A stretch of 64,000 nucleotides of DNA, taken from contig CM066994.1 of NCBI GenBank assembly GCA_033977485.1, positions 27,186,681-27,250,680 of the forward strand, read 5' to 3'. Each line of letters begins with the position of its first letter. The stretch's first letter is position 1. Shown in pieces: positions 1 to 10,987 of the stretch. The notes beneath the pieces were generated by a model. That model saw nothing but the letters and a program-made list of their open reading frames with translations, had not been told where the DNA came from and searched no databases. The stretch comes from Hydrangea macrophylla (Eukaryota; Streptophyta; Magnoliopsida; Cornales; Hydrangeaceae). The position numbers and the translations under genes were made by a program.

Positions 1-443
1 TTAAATTGTTTTCCATCCACTAATAAAACCTGATTAGGCCATCTATCTTTATCACTCATATACAAATTCAAAAATAATATCTAGCATACAAGTGATCACT
101 CACATACCATAATTAGGCCTAATTTTTTTGTGGGCGCTACTCATGAAAATTAATTAGACTTTTTTTCCTTATTTTAGTTTTTGACTAAATTAAATAATTT
201 GTGATCATTAGATTGCACTAATGCTATACTTCCCAAATTTTGTAGTCAATGTGAGGTTCCCTACACATATTGTAGCAATGGAACCACCTCCAATAATGAT
301 GGGATCACTTCAATATCAACCAATGAAAATCAAGAAGGTTCATTGCCATATGTGTTGAGAATTACATTTGAAATACAAAATTGAGAAACATAGCATTATT
401 CTCAAATTAAAAGTTATAATAAATATTAACCATTTATGTTTAT
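1..443. other. AT-rich flank left of the transposon nest
   Basis: No gene, RNA gene or recognisable repeat is visible. The last nine bases (435-443, TATGTTTAT) are the left copy of the target-site duplication of the Mutator-like foldback element. They are therefore the point where native flanking DNA stops and mobile DNA starts. Confidence 0.6.
435..443. repeat. Left 9-bp target-site duplication of the foldback element
   Basis: TATGTTTAT, identical to 46113-46121 and immediately adjacent to the GGGATT terminus. Confidence 0.9.
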
Positions 444-759
444 GGGATTATTAAAAATCAGTCACTTTCATTTGAAATATTAAAGGACAGTCACCTACTT
501 TTTCAAAATGAAAAGGATATCAAGTTAAAACTAAAAATTTAAAACCACATCAACTTTTTGATTTATTTTAAATAAATAAATTACATTTACACCCCCATCT
601 TCTTCCCCACCACCACCTCTACCAGCTGCCACCACCATGGCTGGCCACCATACCACACCCCGACCACCACCACCAACCACCCCTACCACCCCAGTACAAC
701 CTCCCTCTCTCTCTATATATACACATGAGTATCACTACACCATATGGCCTAATTACTAA

Positions 760-925
760 CAGATATTTCCATTGGAAATAATATTACTAATGGATATATC
801 CGTTAGTATATTAATTTTACTAACGGATATATTCGTTAAAAATTAGGTTACTAACGGTTGTTTTCCACCTGATTTGTATTGAATACTAACAGTTTGTCAA
901 CAATCACTAACGGATATATCTGTTA
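760..925. repeat. CACTA left subterminal repeats
   Basis: Four or more copies of a roughly 20-bp palindromic motif, core ACGGATATATCCGT, lie within about 200 bp of the left terminus. Related copies occur at 44918-45005 by the right terminus. In En/Spm-type elements such arrays bind the element's TnpA-like protein; here that role is inferred from position and family knowledge. Confidence 0.7.
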
Positions 926-1794
926 GTAATATTAATAAAATATAGAAAAAAATGTTTAATTTTTATGCTCCCCAATAATTTGTTTTGACACCTAATTAAC
1001 ACGCATAATTAATCCCAAGAAACAAATAACAAGCTCAACTGATAATACAATAATATTCAAAAGATAATACAAAAGTGTGTACCAATTTATATTTGTGTCT
1101 CCAAAATATTTACCATTTACCACTAATTACATGCTAACCAAAATATTCACAAATATAATCAATATATCTATCACAAAAGGGCAGGCATGTGCCCAAGTAG
1201 GATGGACGGCAACATCGTCTCCATTTGACTCTGCCCAACTTCAGAGATTCAAGCAGCTCAGCCAATACATCTTCTTGCCTCTCAGCCATCTCTCTCTCCC
1301 ATTTACCTTGTAAACTCCACACAAATATGAAAAAGCTAGTGTCAGAATTGTGCAATAGATCTCAGATAAATACATAGGTAAAAAAAAATATGTAAATCAA
1401 GCACCACACTAGAGTACTGCAACTATCCAATGAAAGTTAAATTGTTTTGTACAATTTTCTTTCAAATTACATTAAGGTATGGATTCGAGTTTTAAAAAGC
1501 AAACCAACAAAAAACACGCAGCATTTACCAAATAGTCCAACGGAAGGAATGCTCTAACATATGGGTTGAAAATTGAAATACAATGTCAATATATAAGGAG
1601 ATTATGCAAGTAAAATCTTTGTGAAAAAGTCTTATATGCCATTGATTCCACATATCCTAAATAATCAATTCAACACAAAGTATCCTTTACACCACACTTC
1701 AATTCTCAACATTGTCATTAGATAATCAAGCTCTGATGTCAAATTCAAAATTTAACGATAGCCAGATAACAAAAGCATGAGATTAAAGTGTACC
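926..1794. other. Unassigned CACTA interior
   Basis: AT-rich sequence of the CACTA element. A minus-strand reading frame at 1355-1134 contains a charged helical stretch (roughly EREMAERQEDVLAELLESL) that could be a captured exon, but I do not recognise it and found no second exon. No transposase is visible. Confidence 0.3.
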
Positions 1795-1828
<34 letters not shown>

Positions 1829-1835
1829 ACAAAAT

Positions 1836-1886
<51 letters not shown>
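1795..1886. repeat. (GA)n microsatellite
   Basis: Two GA-repeat blocks, 1795-1828 and about 1838-1881, separated by a short interruption. Reading frames crossing it consist of alternating Arg-Glu and are not genes. Confidence 0.9.
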
Positions 1887-1891
<5 letters not shown>

Positions 1892-2198
1892 TTAAAATCA
1901 CTTCAAGGGAAAAGAAATTTCAGGAATTCAATCCAAGATATCAGTTTCAGCAGCCGGTAACTGATTCGTGTCCAATATTGCATTCTCAACTTCATGATTT
2001 TACCCTTATTGGACACAAATTATCACTTATATTAGGAGATTTAATGGATAAATTGTACTTTTGTTATTCTTGTTGTTGTTCACTTATTGCTAATAAAAAT
2101 CTCTTTCTTGTAGTGTTTGGGGACTTGTTCAAAGTGAGAACCAATTCCATTTGGTTCTTTTATCATAAAAAGGGAAAGGAAAAAATTTCAGCAAAGGC

Positions 2199-2446
2199 GG
2201 ATCGATCCGGCCCTATGAGCGGATCGATCCGTGGGTTCTTGAGGATCTTGGTATCAGTTTCAAAAGATGTGGATCGATCCGGCCTTTTGAGCGGATCGAT
2301 CCACGATTCCGAAGGAACATTCTCCCAGAAAAATCCCAAGATGGATCGATCTGCCCCAATGAAGGGATCGATCCGCAAATTTTCAAAGAGATATCAACTA
2401 CCCAAATGAAAGGTGGATCGATCCGCCCCAAAGAAGGGATCGATTC
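2199..2446. promoter_or_regulatory. Array of eight GGATCGATCC palindromes in the 5' LTR
   Basis: Sites start at 2199, 2221, 2271, 2293, 2343, 2365, 2415 and 2437. The spacing alternates exactly 22 and 50 bp, a 72-bp unit repeated four times. Six sites are perfect 10-bp palindromes; 2343 and 2437 differ at one base. The 50-bp spacers have diverged while the sites have not. The array ends 55 bp before the TATA box. A DNA-binding-protein array controlling LTR transcription is an inference. Confidence 0.75.
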
Positions 2447-2501
2447 GCGGCTGTAGTTTTTCTCCTTTTTATTTACAAGTTTGCCATTTTTGTGTTTATT
2501 G

Positions 2502-2510
2502 TATAAATAG
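2502..2510 (+). promoter_or_regulatory. TATA box of the 5' LTR
   Basis: TATAAATAG, also conserved in the 3' LTR at 6741-6749. It lies just downstream of the palindrome array, the expected U3/R arrangement. Confidence 0.7.
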
Positions 2511-3568
2511 AAAGAGATAGGGTTTTTGTAGATATATTATCTTTTGGTGTTTTTCTCCCAACATTCTTCTTCTTCTTCTTCTTCTTCTCTCATTTTTGGA
2601 AACCCACTTGGGTTCCCTTTTATTTCTTCTTCATTTGTATAAACTTGAGGATTTCATTGAAGTTTTAATGGCTAGGTATTTTTTCTATCTCTTCTCTTTT
2701 GATGATATTGCTATGTTTTCTATTATTAGTTAGATTACTTAGGTTGTGGATCATGAGCTCTTAGATTTAATGTGGTAGCATTTCTAGGGTTCATTTATGT
2801 AGGATTCAAAACTAGGGGCTTCATCTTCTTTGTATTGCATTTTTTATTGTCAAAACTTAGACTTTGAATCATACCCTATGTATTTCATATGGAATATTAT
2901 GTAACTTTGTGTTTTGCACTCTATGTGTTTGATAAATGTTGTGTGTGAGATTTATAACTTAGGGTCTTCATCTTTGATGTCATGTATCTTTGATTGTTCA
3001 AACTATTGGGTTTTAAATACTATCTTTGAAGGCTTCATAGGTGATTTGTCCACCAAGTAGATTAGTTAGTGTTGGGTGGACAAATCATTCGGATTAGAAG
3101 CCATAGAGGCTTCATCTTGTAGGTCATGCATCCTTGATAGTCAAACGTTAGCTTCAAATCAGTTTCTATGGAAATCTCAAAACTTCCTTCATCTTTCATA
3201 TTGATGTACTCCTTGTGTTTGATAATATGCCACAATGAAGTGTTACCTTAGAATGTGCTTGAAACACTAGTCCATTTCATCTTGTTGTGACCCAAGATGG
3301 GAGGGAATGATCCTAACCTATTGCTTTTTAGATTAGTATTTATTTTCCCCTTTTCTTCTCCAAAAACCAAACAAAAAGCCGCAAGATGCAAAGTCATTTT
3401 TATTCCTTTTCATCATCTTTTCTTACTCCTTTCTTTTGAGCATTATAATTAGTTACTAAACTTCCCAAACGTTGTTCTCGTATCAATCCCTGTGGACTCG
3501 ACACCCTACTTCCAACATACTACATTTTTAATAGGGTTAAATAAAAGAACTTGATTTTGACAACATCA

Positions 3569-6200
3569 AAACGGTGCCGTTGCCGAGGATTGGCGACAAC
3601 GTTAAGTTGTTTAGTTTCTAATTATATGCGCTTTTGCATTTGATCTTTTTATTTTGTCTTTGTTTTGAAGGATTAGCTACTCTTGAATAGCTAAACCTCC
3701 ATCTAGGATGTTGATAACACATTGGTCTCGCATGGGAAAGGTACTAGTATCTCCTTTGGTTGTTGTTCTTTAAATTTTTGGCATATGTAATTGATTTTCG
3801 TGATTTCTTACATAGTTGTGCTTAATAGAAATGGTATATTGTTGCACATGAGTCATTCTAAAAGAAGTTGACTTGTCTACCATGTAGCTTAGTTAATATA
3901 GGGCGGATGTGTCATTCTAATCAAAGGTGTTGCATAGTGTAGTAATTTACCACTTACTTGTTATTGTGATGGTTATGCTTTGTGTTAAGATGCTTGACTC
4001 ATATACAAGAGAATGTGATGTGTTCCACCATGTAGTTTAGTTAACGTAGTTTAGGTAATGTAATTTAGTTGTAGGGTGGGCAAATCATGTTAATCAAAGT
4101 AGAATCATAGTATAGTAATGCAAAGTTTGATTATTTTGCCAAATTTTCTAGAACACCTCTTTTAAAGGAATATTATTTTTCTTTTGCATGTTGGGCTAGT
4201 GGTAGAATCAACATTCTAACATTCAAATTCATCCGTATCATTTCCTAATCATTCCATTTTCTTTTCTTTTGTGTTTTGGTTTTTCTTTTTAATTTCTTCT
4301 TTTATTTGCTTGATGTGCTCGGGAGTAATTCATGTGCAGGAACATCATTTTTGTGCTTATCGGGGATCGCTCCTTTTGTTGGTGATATCACTCTATCCCT
4401 ACTCATTTTTGTCCTTGTTTCGATTCATTTGCATTAGGGACAATGCAATGTTCTAGTTGGGGGGTGTGGAATATTCACCCATTATATTGATGTTCCATTT
4501 TCTTCTTGCCATTAATTCTCCATGGATGTTTTGGTTGTTAATAAAAGAAAAGGTGATAAAAAAAATTATATATATATATTTAAATTTAAAAAAATAGTTT
4601 CCAATGATTTTAGTATAGTTGCTTCGTTCTAATGCCAAGCGATGACGTTTGTCTTGAGTTTTCATTTGATATTGGTATGCGTCACTTGTTGAATCCCATT
4701 AGTTCTATAACTATCTTGATTATAGTAAATTTCATGAAGTTCAAATCTTGGATTATCGAGCACGTTGTATGACTACTTGTATTAGGATGATATTTAATGC
4801 AATTATTACCCGAAAATCATTTAAAACATATGTGGAGACTTTACCCTTGTGAGCTTTAGATCATTTTCTCCCTTGTTGAGTGTTACATACTTCAATTCTT
4901 TCTTTTTGAAAAACATACATAAGTCGTAGATAATCTCATCTTCTTGCTTTGATTGTTCATTAGAGGAATCTTTTTGTGGAATGCAAAACTCTTGCTTGCC
5001 TGTCATTGTAGTGGAGAACTAAGAATCATATTGTCCGAGAAAATGATTTTAGGTCCTTCCTTTTACTATTTCTAGCCTCAACCACACATACCCTTCCTTT
5101 ACTTAACCATACATCTTCCATATCCGTGTTTGAATTACATTTTGGGATGTCTTTGTATGAATCGTGTTTGTAAAGTTGCAAAAGAGATTGAATCGTGTGG
5201 TTGTGAGAGTACAAAGAAAAAGAAAAGAAAAGAAGCTAAATATATATATATATATATATGTAAAGTAAAGAATTAAAAAGAAAAAAAAAAAGAGAAAAAA
5301 GAGCTTCATAGTCAATTGTACTTCTCTTTTTGAGCTTCAAAGAAATATTTGTGGATGATTCATCTCTTGTGGTCATTTGTATCCATGCATTCCAATAAAT
5401 CCCAAGTTTGTACTCAAACATCTCACTTCATTTACCCTTGTCCTTCACCTCATATCACTTTCCCACTTTACACCTCCCTCAAGGTCCTAGTTGATCCTCA
5501 AGTTGTGTGATTTGAAGTTTGAAACGGATGTGACAAGTAGTCAGAGTATTCCACATCCTCTAGTGAATAGTATCTTTCATGAGATTAATTTTTACTCATT
5601 TTTCACGCTTACGTTTTTCATCATTGGCATGTGCATGGCTTTGATATCCATTTCCATTACTCTGTTTGCCCGCATGCCCCGAGTGTATTACCCATTTCAA
5701 GTGATTCATATTTAGAGTGTAATACCGGTGAGAATTGAGTTGAAGCATGTTTTGAACAAAATTCGAATTATGAAAGCATTGCCATCTTCTTGATAGTTGT
5801 AGTTCTGCACTTCACACCACACACGCATCCAAGATCGAGCTTAATGAAGTTTATCTAATAATCTTGATAGTTTGAGAACTTTTTGGATTTACGTCTCATG
5901 TGCTAAAATCTTTTAAAAATTCTTCGGACTATGTTGAGTATCAGCGTTAGATAGTGGGCAACTATCATGAGGATACAAAATGTTTGTGGGTATCATTCTA
6001 AGAACCCTCTGGAGACAACACTCCGCCTCTACGGGTAACATAGAGGTTTAACGGCTTGTTGCATATACTCAATGCAATCGTATTCCCCACGAAAACGGTT
6101 TATCTTTCATTTTAAATAAATTATTGTGCAAGGTTATTCTTAAATCTCTTGGTATTTAGCTTTGTTACTAAGAGACTAGCAACATGCTAGTTGGGGGGTG
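3569..6200 (+). other. Non-coding interior of the LARD-like element
   Basis: It opens with a primer-site-like stretch, CGGTGCCGTTGCCGAG (3572-3587), close to the tRNA-Asp-type site of Athila elements (TGGCGCCGTTGCC) but with changes. It closes with a purine-rich tract ending at 6200. The 2.6 kb between has only short reading frames. A string of low-complexity AT and A-rich tracts occurs near 5240-5300. No gag, protease or reverse transcriptase similarity is visible. Confidence 0.7.
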
Positions 6201-7795
6201 TGATTTGTGTCCAATATTGCATTCTTAACTTCATGATTTTACCCTTATTGGACACAAATTATCACTTATATTGGGAGATTTAATGAATAAATTGTACTTT
6301 TGTGGTTATTGTTATTGTTCACTTATTGCTAATAAAAATCTATTTCTTGTAGTGTTTGGGGACTCTTTTCAAAGTGAGAACCAACTCCGTTTGGTTCTTT
6401 ATCATAAAAAGGGAAAGGAAAGAATTTCAGCAAAGGCGGATCGATCCGGCCCTATGAGCGGATCGATCCGTGGGTTCTTGAGGATCTTGGTATCAATTTC
6501 AAAAGATGCGGATCGATCCGGCCTTTTGAGCGGATCGATCCACGATTCCGAAGGAACAATCTCCCAGAAAAATCCCAAGATGGATCGATCCGCCCCAATG
6601 AAGGGATCGATCCGCGACTTTTCGAAGAGATATCAACTGCCCAGATGAAAGGCGGATCGATCCACCCCAAAGAAGGGATCGATCCGCGGCTGCAGTTTTT
6701 CCCCTTTTTATTTACAAGTTTGCCATTTTTGTGTTTTTTGTATAAATAGAAAGAGATAGGGTTTTTGTAGATATATTATCTTTTGGTGTTTTTCTCCCAA
6801 CATTCTTCTTCTTCTCTCATTTTTGGAAACCCACTTGGGTTCCCTTTTATTTCTTCTTCATTTGTATAAACTTGAAGATTTCATTGAAGTTTTAATGGCT
6901 AGGTATTTTTTCTATCTCTTCTCTTTTGATGATATTGCTATGTTTTCTATTATTAGTTAGATTACTTAGGTTGTGGATCATGAGCTCTTGGATTTAATAT
7001 GGTAGCATTTCTAGGGTTCATTTGTGTAGGATTCAAAACTAGGGGTTTCATCTTCTTTGTATTGCATTTTTGATTGTCAAAACTTAGACTTTGAATCATA
7101 CCCTATGTATTTCATATGGAATATTATGTAACTTTGTGTTTTACACTCCATGTGTTTGATAAATGTTGTGTGTGGGATTTATAACTTGGGGTCTTCATCT
7201 TTGATGTCAAGCATCTTTGATTGTTCAAACTATTGGGTTTTAAATACTATCTTTTGAAGGCTTCATAGGTGATTTGTCCACCAAGTAGATTAGTTAGTGT
7301 AGGGTGGACAAATCATTCGGATTAGAAGCCATAGAGGCTTCATCTTGTATGTCATGCATCCTTGATAGTCAAACGTTAGCTTCAAATCCGTTTCTATGGA
7401 AATCTCAAAACTTCCTTCATCTTTCATATAGATGCACTCCTTGTGTTTGATAATATGCCACAATGAAGTGTTACCTTAGAATGTGCTTGAAACACTAGTC
7501 CATTTCATCTTGTTGTGACCCAAGATGGGGGGAATGATCCTAACCTATTGCTTTTTAGATTAGTATTTATTTTCCCCTTTTCTTCTCCAAAAACCAAACA
7601 AAAAGCCGCAAGATGCAAAGTCATTTTTATTTCTTTTCATCATCTTTTCTTACTCCTTTCGTTTGAGCATTATAATTAGTTACTAAACTTCCCAAACGTT
7701 GTTCTTGTATCAATCCCTATGGACTCGACACCCTACTTCCAACATACTACATTTTTAATAGGGTTAAATAAAAGAACTTGATTTTGACAGCATCA
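6201..7795 (+). repeat. 3' LTR of the non-autonomous element
   Basis: Begins TGATTTGTGTCC right after the purine tract and ends GACAGCATCA before the GTAAC duplication. It repeats the palindrome array with the same 22/50-bp alternation: sites start at 6438, 6460, 6510, 6532, 6582, 6604, 6654 and 6676, and all eight are perfect here. The TATA box is at 6741-6749. Confidence 0.9.
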
Positions 7796-7800
7796 GTAAC

Positions 7801-10306
7801 GATAGTCCATTTTTATGTTTTACTATTCTGAACTCCCAAAGAGAAACAAACAACAGGAAATGACATGAATATGAAATATTTGCATCACAATGAGCTGCAA
7901 CCAAATACCTATGGTTCTCCACCGAGCTCCACTCACAGGTTGTTGTATGGATATACCTTGGGCGTCTAGCAAAATTTTAAAAAGGAGAAATTTATCAATC
8001 ACCATAATAGTTTTGGTAGTGATCACGAAAAAGAGATTTATATATCAAGCATACAGGTACATGCCTAAATGAGTACAAGCATGACTCATACCCAAAAAGA
8101 AAATGTGCTCCCATTCTTACTTCAATCACAAGGAATATATGATTATATAGAAAGACTTTGGGTAACCCAACGCTGGGCCAGTTTTGGTTAGTCTTTCCCT
8201 AGCCAACAATCATTAATAAGTGATTGCATAAAAGGTAGTGACAGTTTGTATTAGCGTTCACAGCTTTTTTAAAATGCTCCAATTAGTAACTTTTTAAAAG
8301 TTAAAACAATCCCTTATTCAGAAAAGTAATTATTTTAAAAGCTAACCGAATGGGCTTAGGAGCTAGATTCATGTAATAAAATATTTTTATAGTTTATCGT
8401 GTATGAACCTGTAAAGTCATACTAAACGACACGACATTACAATTGACCCCATAGACCATCCTTTAAACCATACCTAGAAATTACGATAAATTTATATGAC
8501 TTTGAATAAATCTTAGTTTTAACTTTTAACTTTATAGGTACTAACCTACGTTTTTGCCACTCATTGTTTTTAACTCTTTGTACAAATTTGGTAGCCAAGA
8601 AAAAGTTAGGATCTCTTGAAAAATTCAAATCCTCAACAAAAATACCATTTATTACACACTAAGACCTTTGGCTCAAAGGTTGGCATGTTTGTCACTAGAG
8701 CTAAACATGGAGTGGGTTCAATCATACTTGAATCTTCGAGCTAAGTTGAGGAAGATATGGCATGTTTGCTGAGGTTTGAAAAAGTTGTAAAACATGCCAT
8801 GATACTTCTAAAGAGTGAGTCGGATATGCCTACCAGGAAAAGGCACCTCCCAGAAATCTGGACCTTCAATTAATGAGGATCCTTGGAGAGACAATGTTAT
8901 TATTGTCAACGTAACTATTTGCAAAATTATCATTTCTAATATGAAATTTACCACTCCTTCACAAAGTATCTCTGTTTTATCACATGTAGTGGCTACATTA
9001 GGCTCTGTAAAACTCGCAGTTCCAAATTGTCCCTACTACTCTTTCCTTAATTGGGACTCCACATAGTAGGCTCTGAGATGCAGCACTATTTGTTCAAGTA
9101 TGATAGAGCAACTTTGTAGTACCTAAATTCCTCTCCTTAATTGGTTATGACTAGTAGGTTCTCTATGAGTAATAGACAACTCAACGCAAACCATAAAAGT
9201 AAACAGAAAATAGCTATGGTCAACAAAAAGAGTGATGTAATTGAAGTGTATCATTAAGGTTGTCTACACTAAGGTTCAACATGGTCAATGCAATTACAGT
9301 GATGTAATAATAGAAACTCCGAAAACTAGTTACATACTCATCTATGTCAGCTCTAAAAGCAATTCAAATTTGTTGTAGCCTAATTAGAAAAAAATATGGG
9401 CCAACCAACAACAAAAAACAAACAATTGATGAAGTTGGGTACTCCACAGTCCACACTAGGAAGATTCTAATACCGAAATTGAAGGAATTCAATAGAAATC
9501 AGATTCAAACCACGAGGATCGTGCACCTAGAAGCCATACTAAACAAAGGGATGTCAATCCAAAGTTTTCAAATTCCATCAGATTTGAAATATGACTTACA
9601 AATTGATATTTGGAGGCATTGTCATTCCACACGGCAAGCAGTCCATTTGCCGTGAAAAAGCTCAAACCTCCAGACAGCCAAGAAAAGCTTCGTGCTGAAA
9701 GGAAAATTTTAAATGATCAAACAAGAATAAAAAAATTTGTCCGTTAGAAATATGGTCATATGGTGTAGTGAATCAATATGAAGAGATGCTGCGAAGTTCC
9801 AATTGTTAGTGTTTTTCTTCAAATTAGAAACAGAAAAAAGGAATTAAGAAAAGAAAACCGCATTAACAAAGTAGAACAAATGCCGTGATACATAATTTGA
9901 AAATCAACTAACAGAGTCGGTCAAGGGCCGAGGAAGGCATTGTTACTGAAACAACATAAATAAAAGGGGGACTATAGATGGAAACTTGGACAGATACATA
10001 CACAAAAAATAAAAGTGAGTTAAATTGTGAAGTTACTCCAACAAATTAATAGTGAGAAAATTGAATTGGTACATCATGAGGAAAGACTTTTCAACAGTGA
10101 ATAACAATGCTATAACAATAAAACAAAGACGAATCTAAACTTTCCACATTCAACGATTAAATAAAAAACCATAAATAACTCAAGGTTAGCTAGATTAGAT
10201 TTCTATCCAAAAATATATAAAAGTGAAACTTGTTTAACCAGGTATATCATGTTAACAGACTGGTGCAGCTAGCCTTAACTTATTTATGTTTTTTTTTCCT
10301 ATAGTA
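7801..10306. other. Unassigned CACTA interior between the two LTR elements
   Basis: AT-rich DNA with short reading frames (for example 9344-9655, 103 codons) that show no family I recognise. No transposase domain is visible. It joins 1956 on the left and 43638 on the right once the LTR insertions are removed. Confidence 0.5.
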
Positions 10307-10311
10307 TTACT

Positions 10312-10923
10312 TGATATTATCCAGAAATATCTCGTAATTGCCTAACCGCCACGTGTTCAGCTAATGACCCGGGGAAGCCGGATTTGAGGCCTGGAGCCCA
10401 CGCTCCCGAGGGATGCTGCAGTTGCCGACCGAGATACTCGGGCAGTCACAGTAAGGCCCTGAGGATCACGGCATCAATCACGTTTCCCCTCGATTCGTTA
10501 CACAGCTGTCGCTCCATCGAGAGAATCAGTGGTTTCCTTAACTACTTAGGAAACTCACCAAATATTGGGCAAATCTATTGTGATTAGATTAGGCTTCCTA
10601 ATCTCGTAAAACTTACCATGTAAAGGTGGACTCTTACACTTATAAAAGAGCCCACCTACCCTCTCAAAGGGGATCCGAGTATCAACTCTCTAAGAAAATA
10701 CACCTTAGAGGAATCACCAACATACACGCATACACCCGGCTGGTATTACTGGTAGTGCCGCCCCACTTTGTTGGCTCATCAGGCCGCCGGTGATCTGCTA
10801 GTAAACGCGCATAGACGCAACCGTGGACGTAGGTCACCTCATTAACGGGGCCGAACCACACACAAACCTTCTGTGATCTCGTTTTCTTCTTAAAATTGCT
10901 CTCACCAGTTTTTGGCATCATCA
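10312..10923 (+). repeat. 5' LTR of Gypsy-1
   Basis: 612 bp, nearly identical to 43022-43632. It contains a CACGTG G-box near its start (about 10351) and a TATA-like TTATAAAAG near 10640, giving a plausible U3/R boundary. Confidence 0.9.
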
Positions 10924-10926
10924 GTT

Positions 10927-10946
10927 TGGCGCCGTCTGTGGGAACC
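10927..10946 (+). other. Primer binding site of Gypsy-1
   Basis: TGGCGCCGTCTGTGGGAACC starts four bases after the LTR. TGG pairs with the CCA end of a tRNA. I did not assign the tRNA species with confidence. Confidence 0.7.
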
Positions 10947-10987
10947 GACACGGTTTCCTTGTTAACAAAAATCTTTGACTGATCAAC

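Larger units (their letters stand above)
1962..3568 (+). repeat. 5' LTR of the non-autonomous element
   Basis: Begins TGATTCGTGTCC and ends GACAACATCA. It aligns along its full length with 6201-7795. It contains the palindrome array at 2199-2446, a TATA box (TATAAATAG, 2502-2510) and a CTT-rich stretch (about 2563-2590) that may be the start of the transcribed region. Confidence 0.9.
1962..7795 (+). mobile_element. Non-autonomous LTR retrotransposon (LARD-like, Athila-type primer site)
   Basis: Two LTRs of about 1.6 kb (1962-3568 and 6201-7795), both TG...CA, enclose 2.6 kb with no gag or pol. The 5-bp duplication GTAAC flanks the whole element (1957-1961 and 7796-7800). A primer-site-like stretch follows the 5' LTR and a purine tract (TTGGGGGGTG) precedes the 3' LTR, which fixes plus orientation. 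By eye the LTRs differ at several tens of positions, clearly more than those of Gypsy-1 and Gypsy-2, so this is the oldest LTR insertion of the nest. With no proteins it must rely on a partner element for mobilisation. Confidence 0.9.

Noticed and set aside
1777..2409. 210-codon frame on plus
   Set aside because: It starts in a GA microsatellite, crosses the insertion boundary of the LARD-like element at 1961/1962 and ends in the palindrome array, so it is a chance frame.
9344..9655. 103-codon frame in the CACTA interior
   Set aside because: Low-complexity AT-driven composition, no recognised motif and no supporting splice structure.
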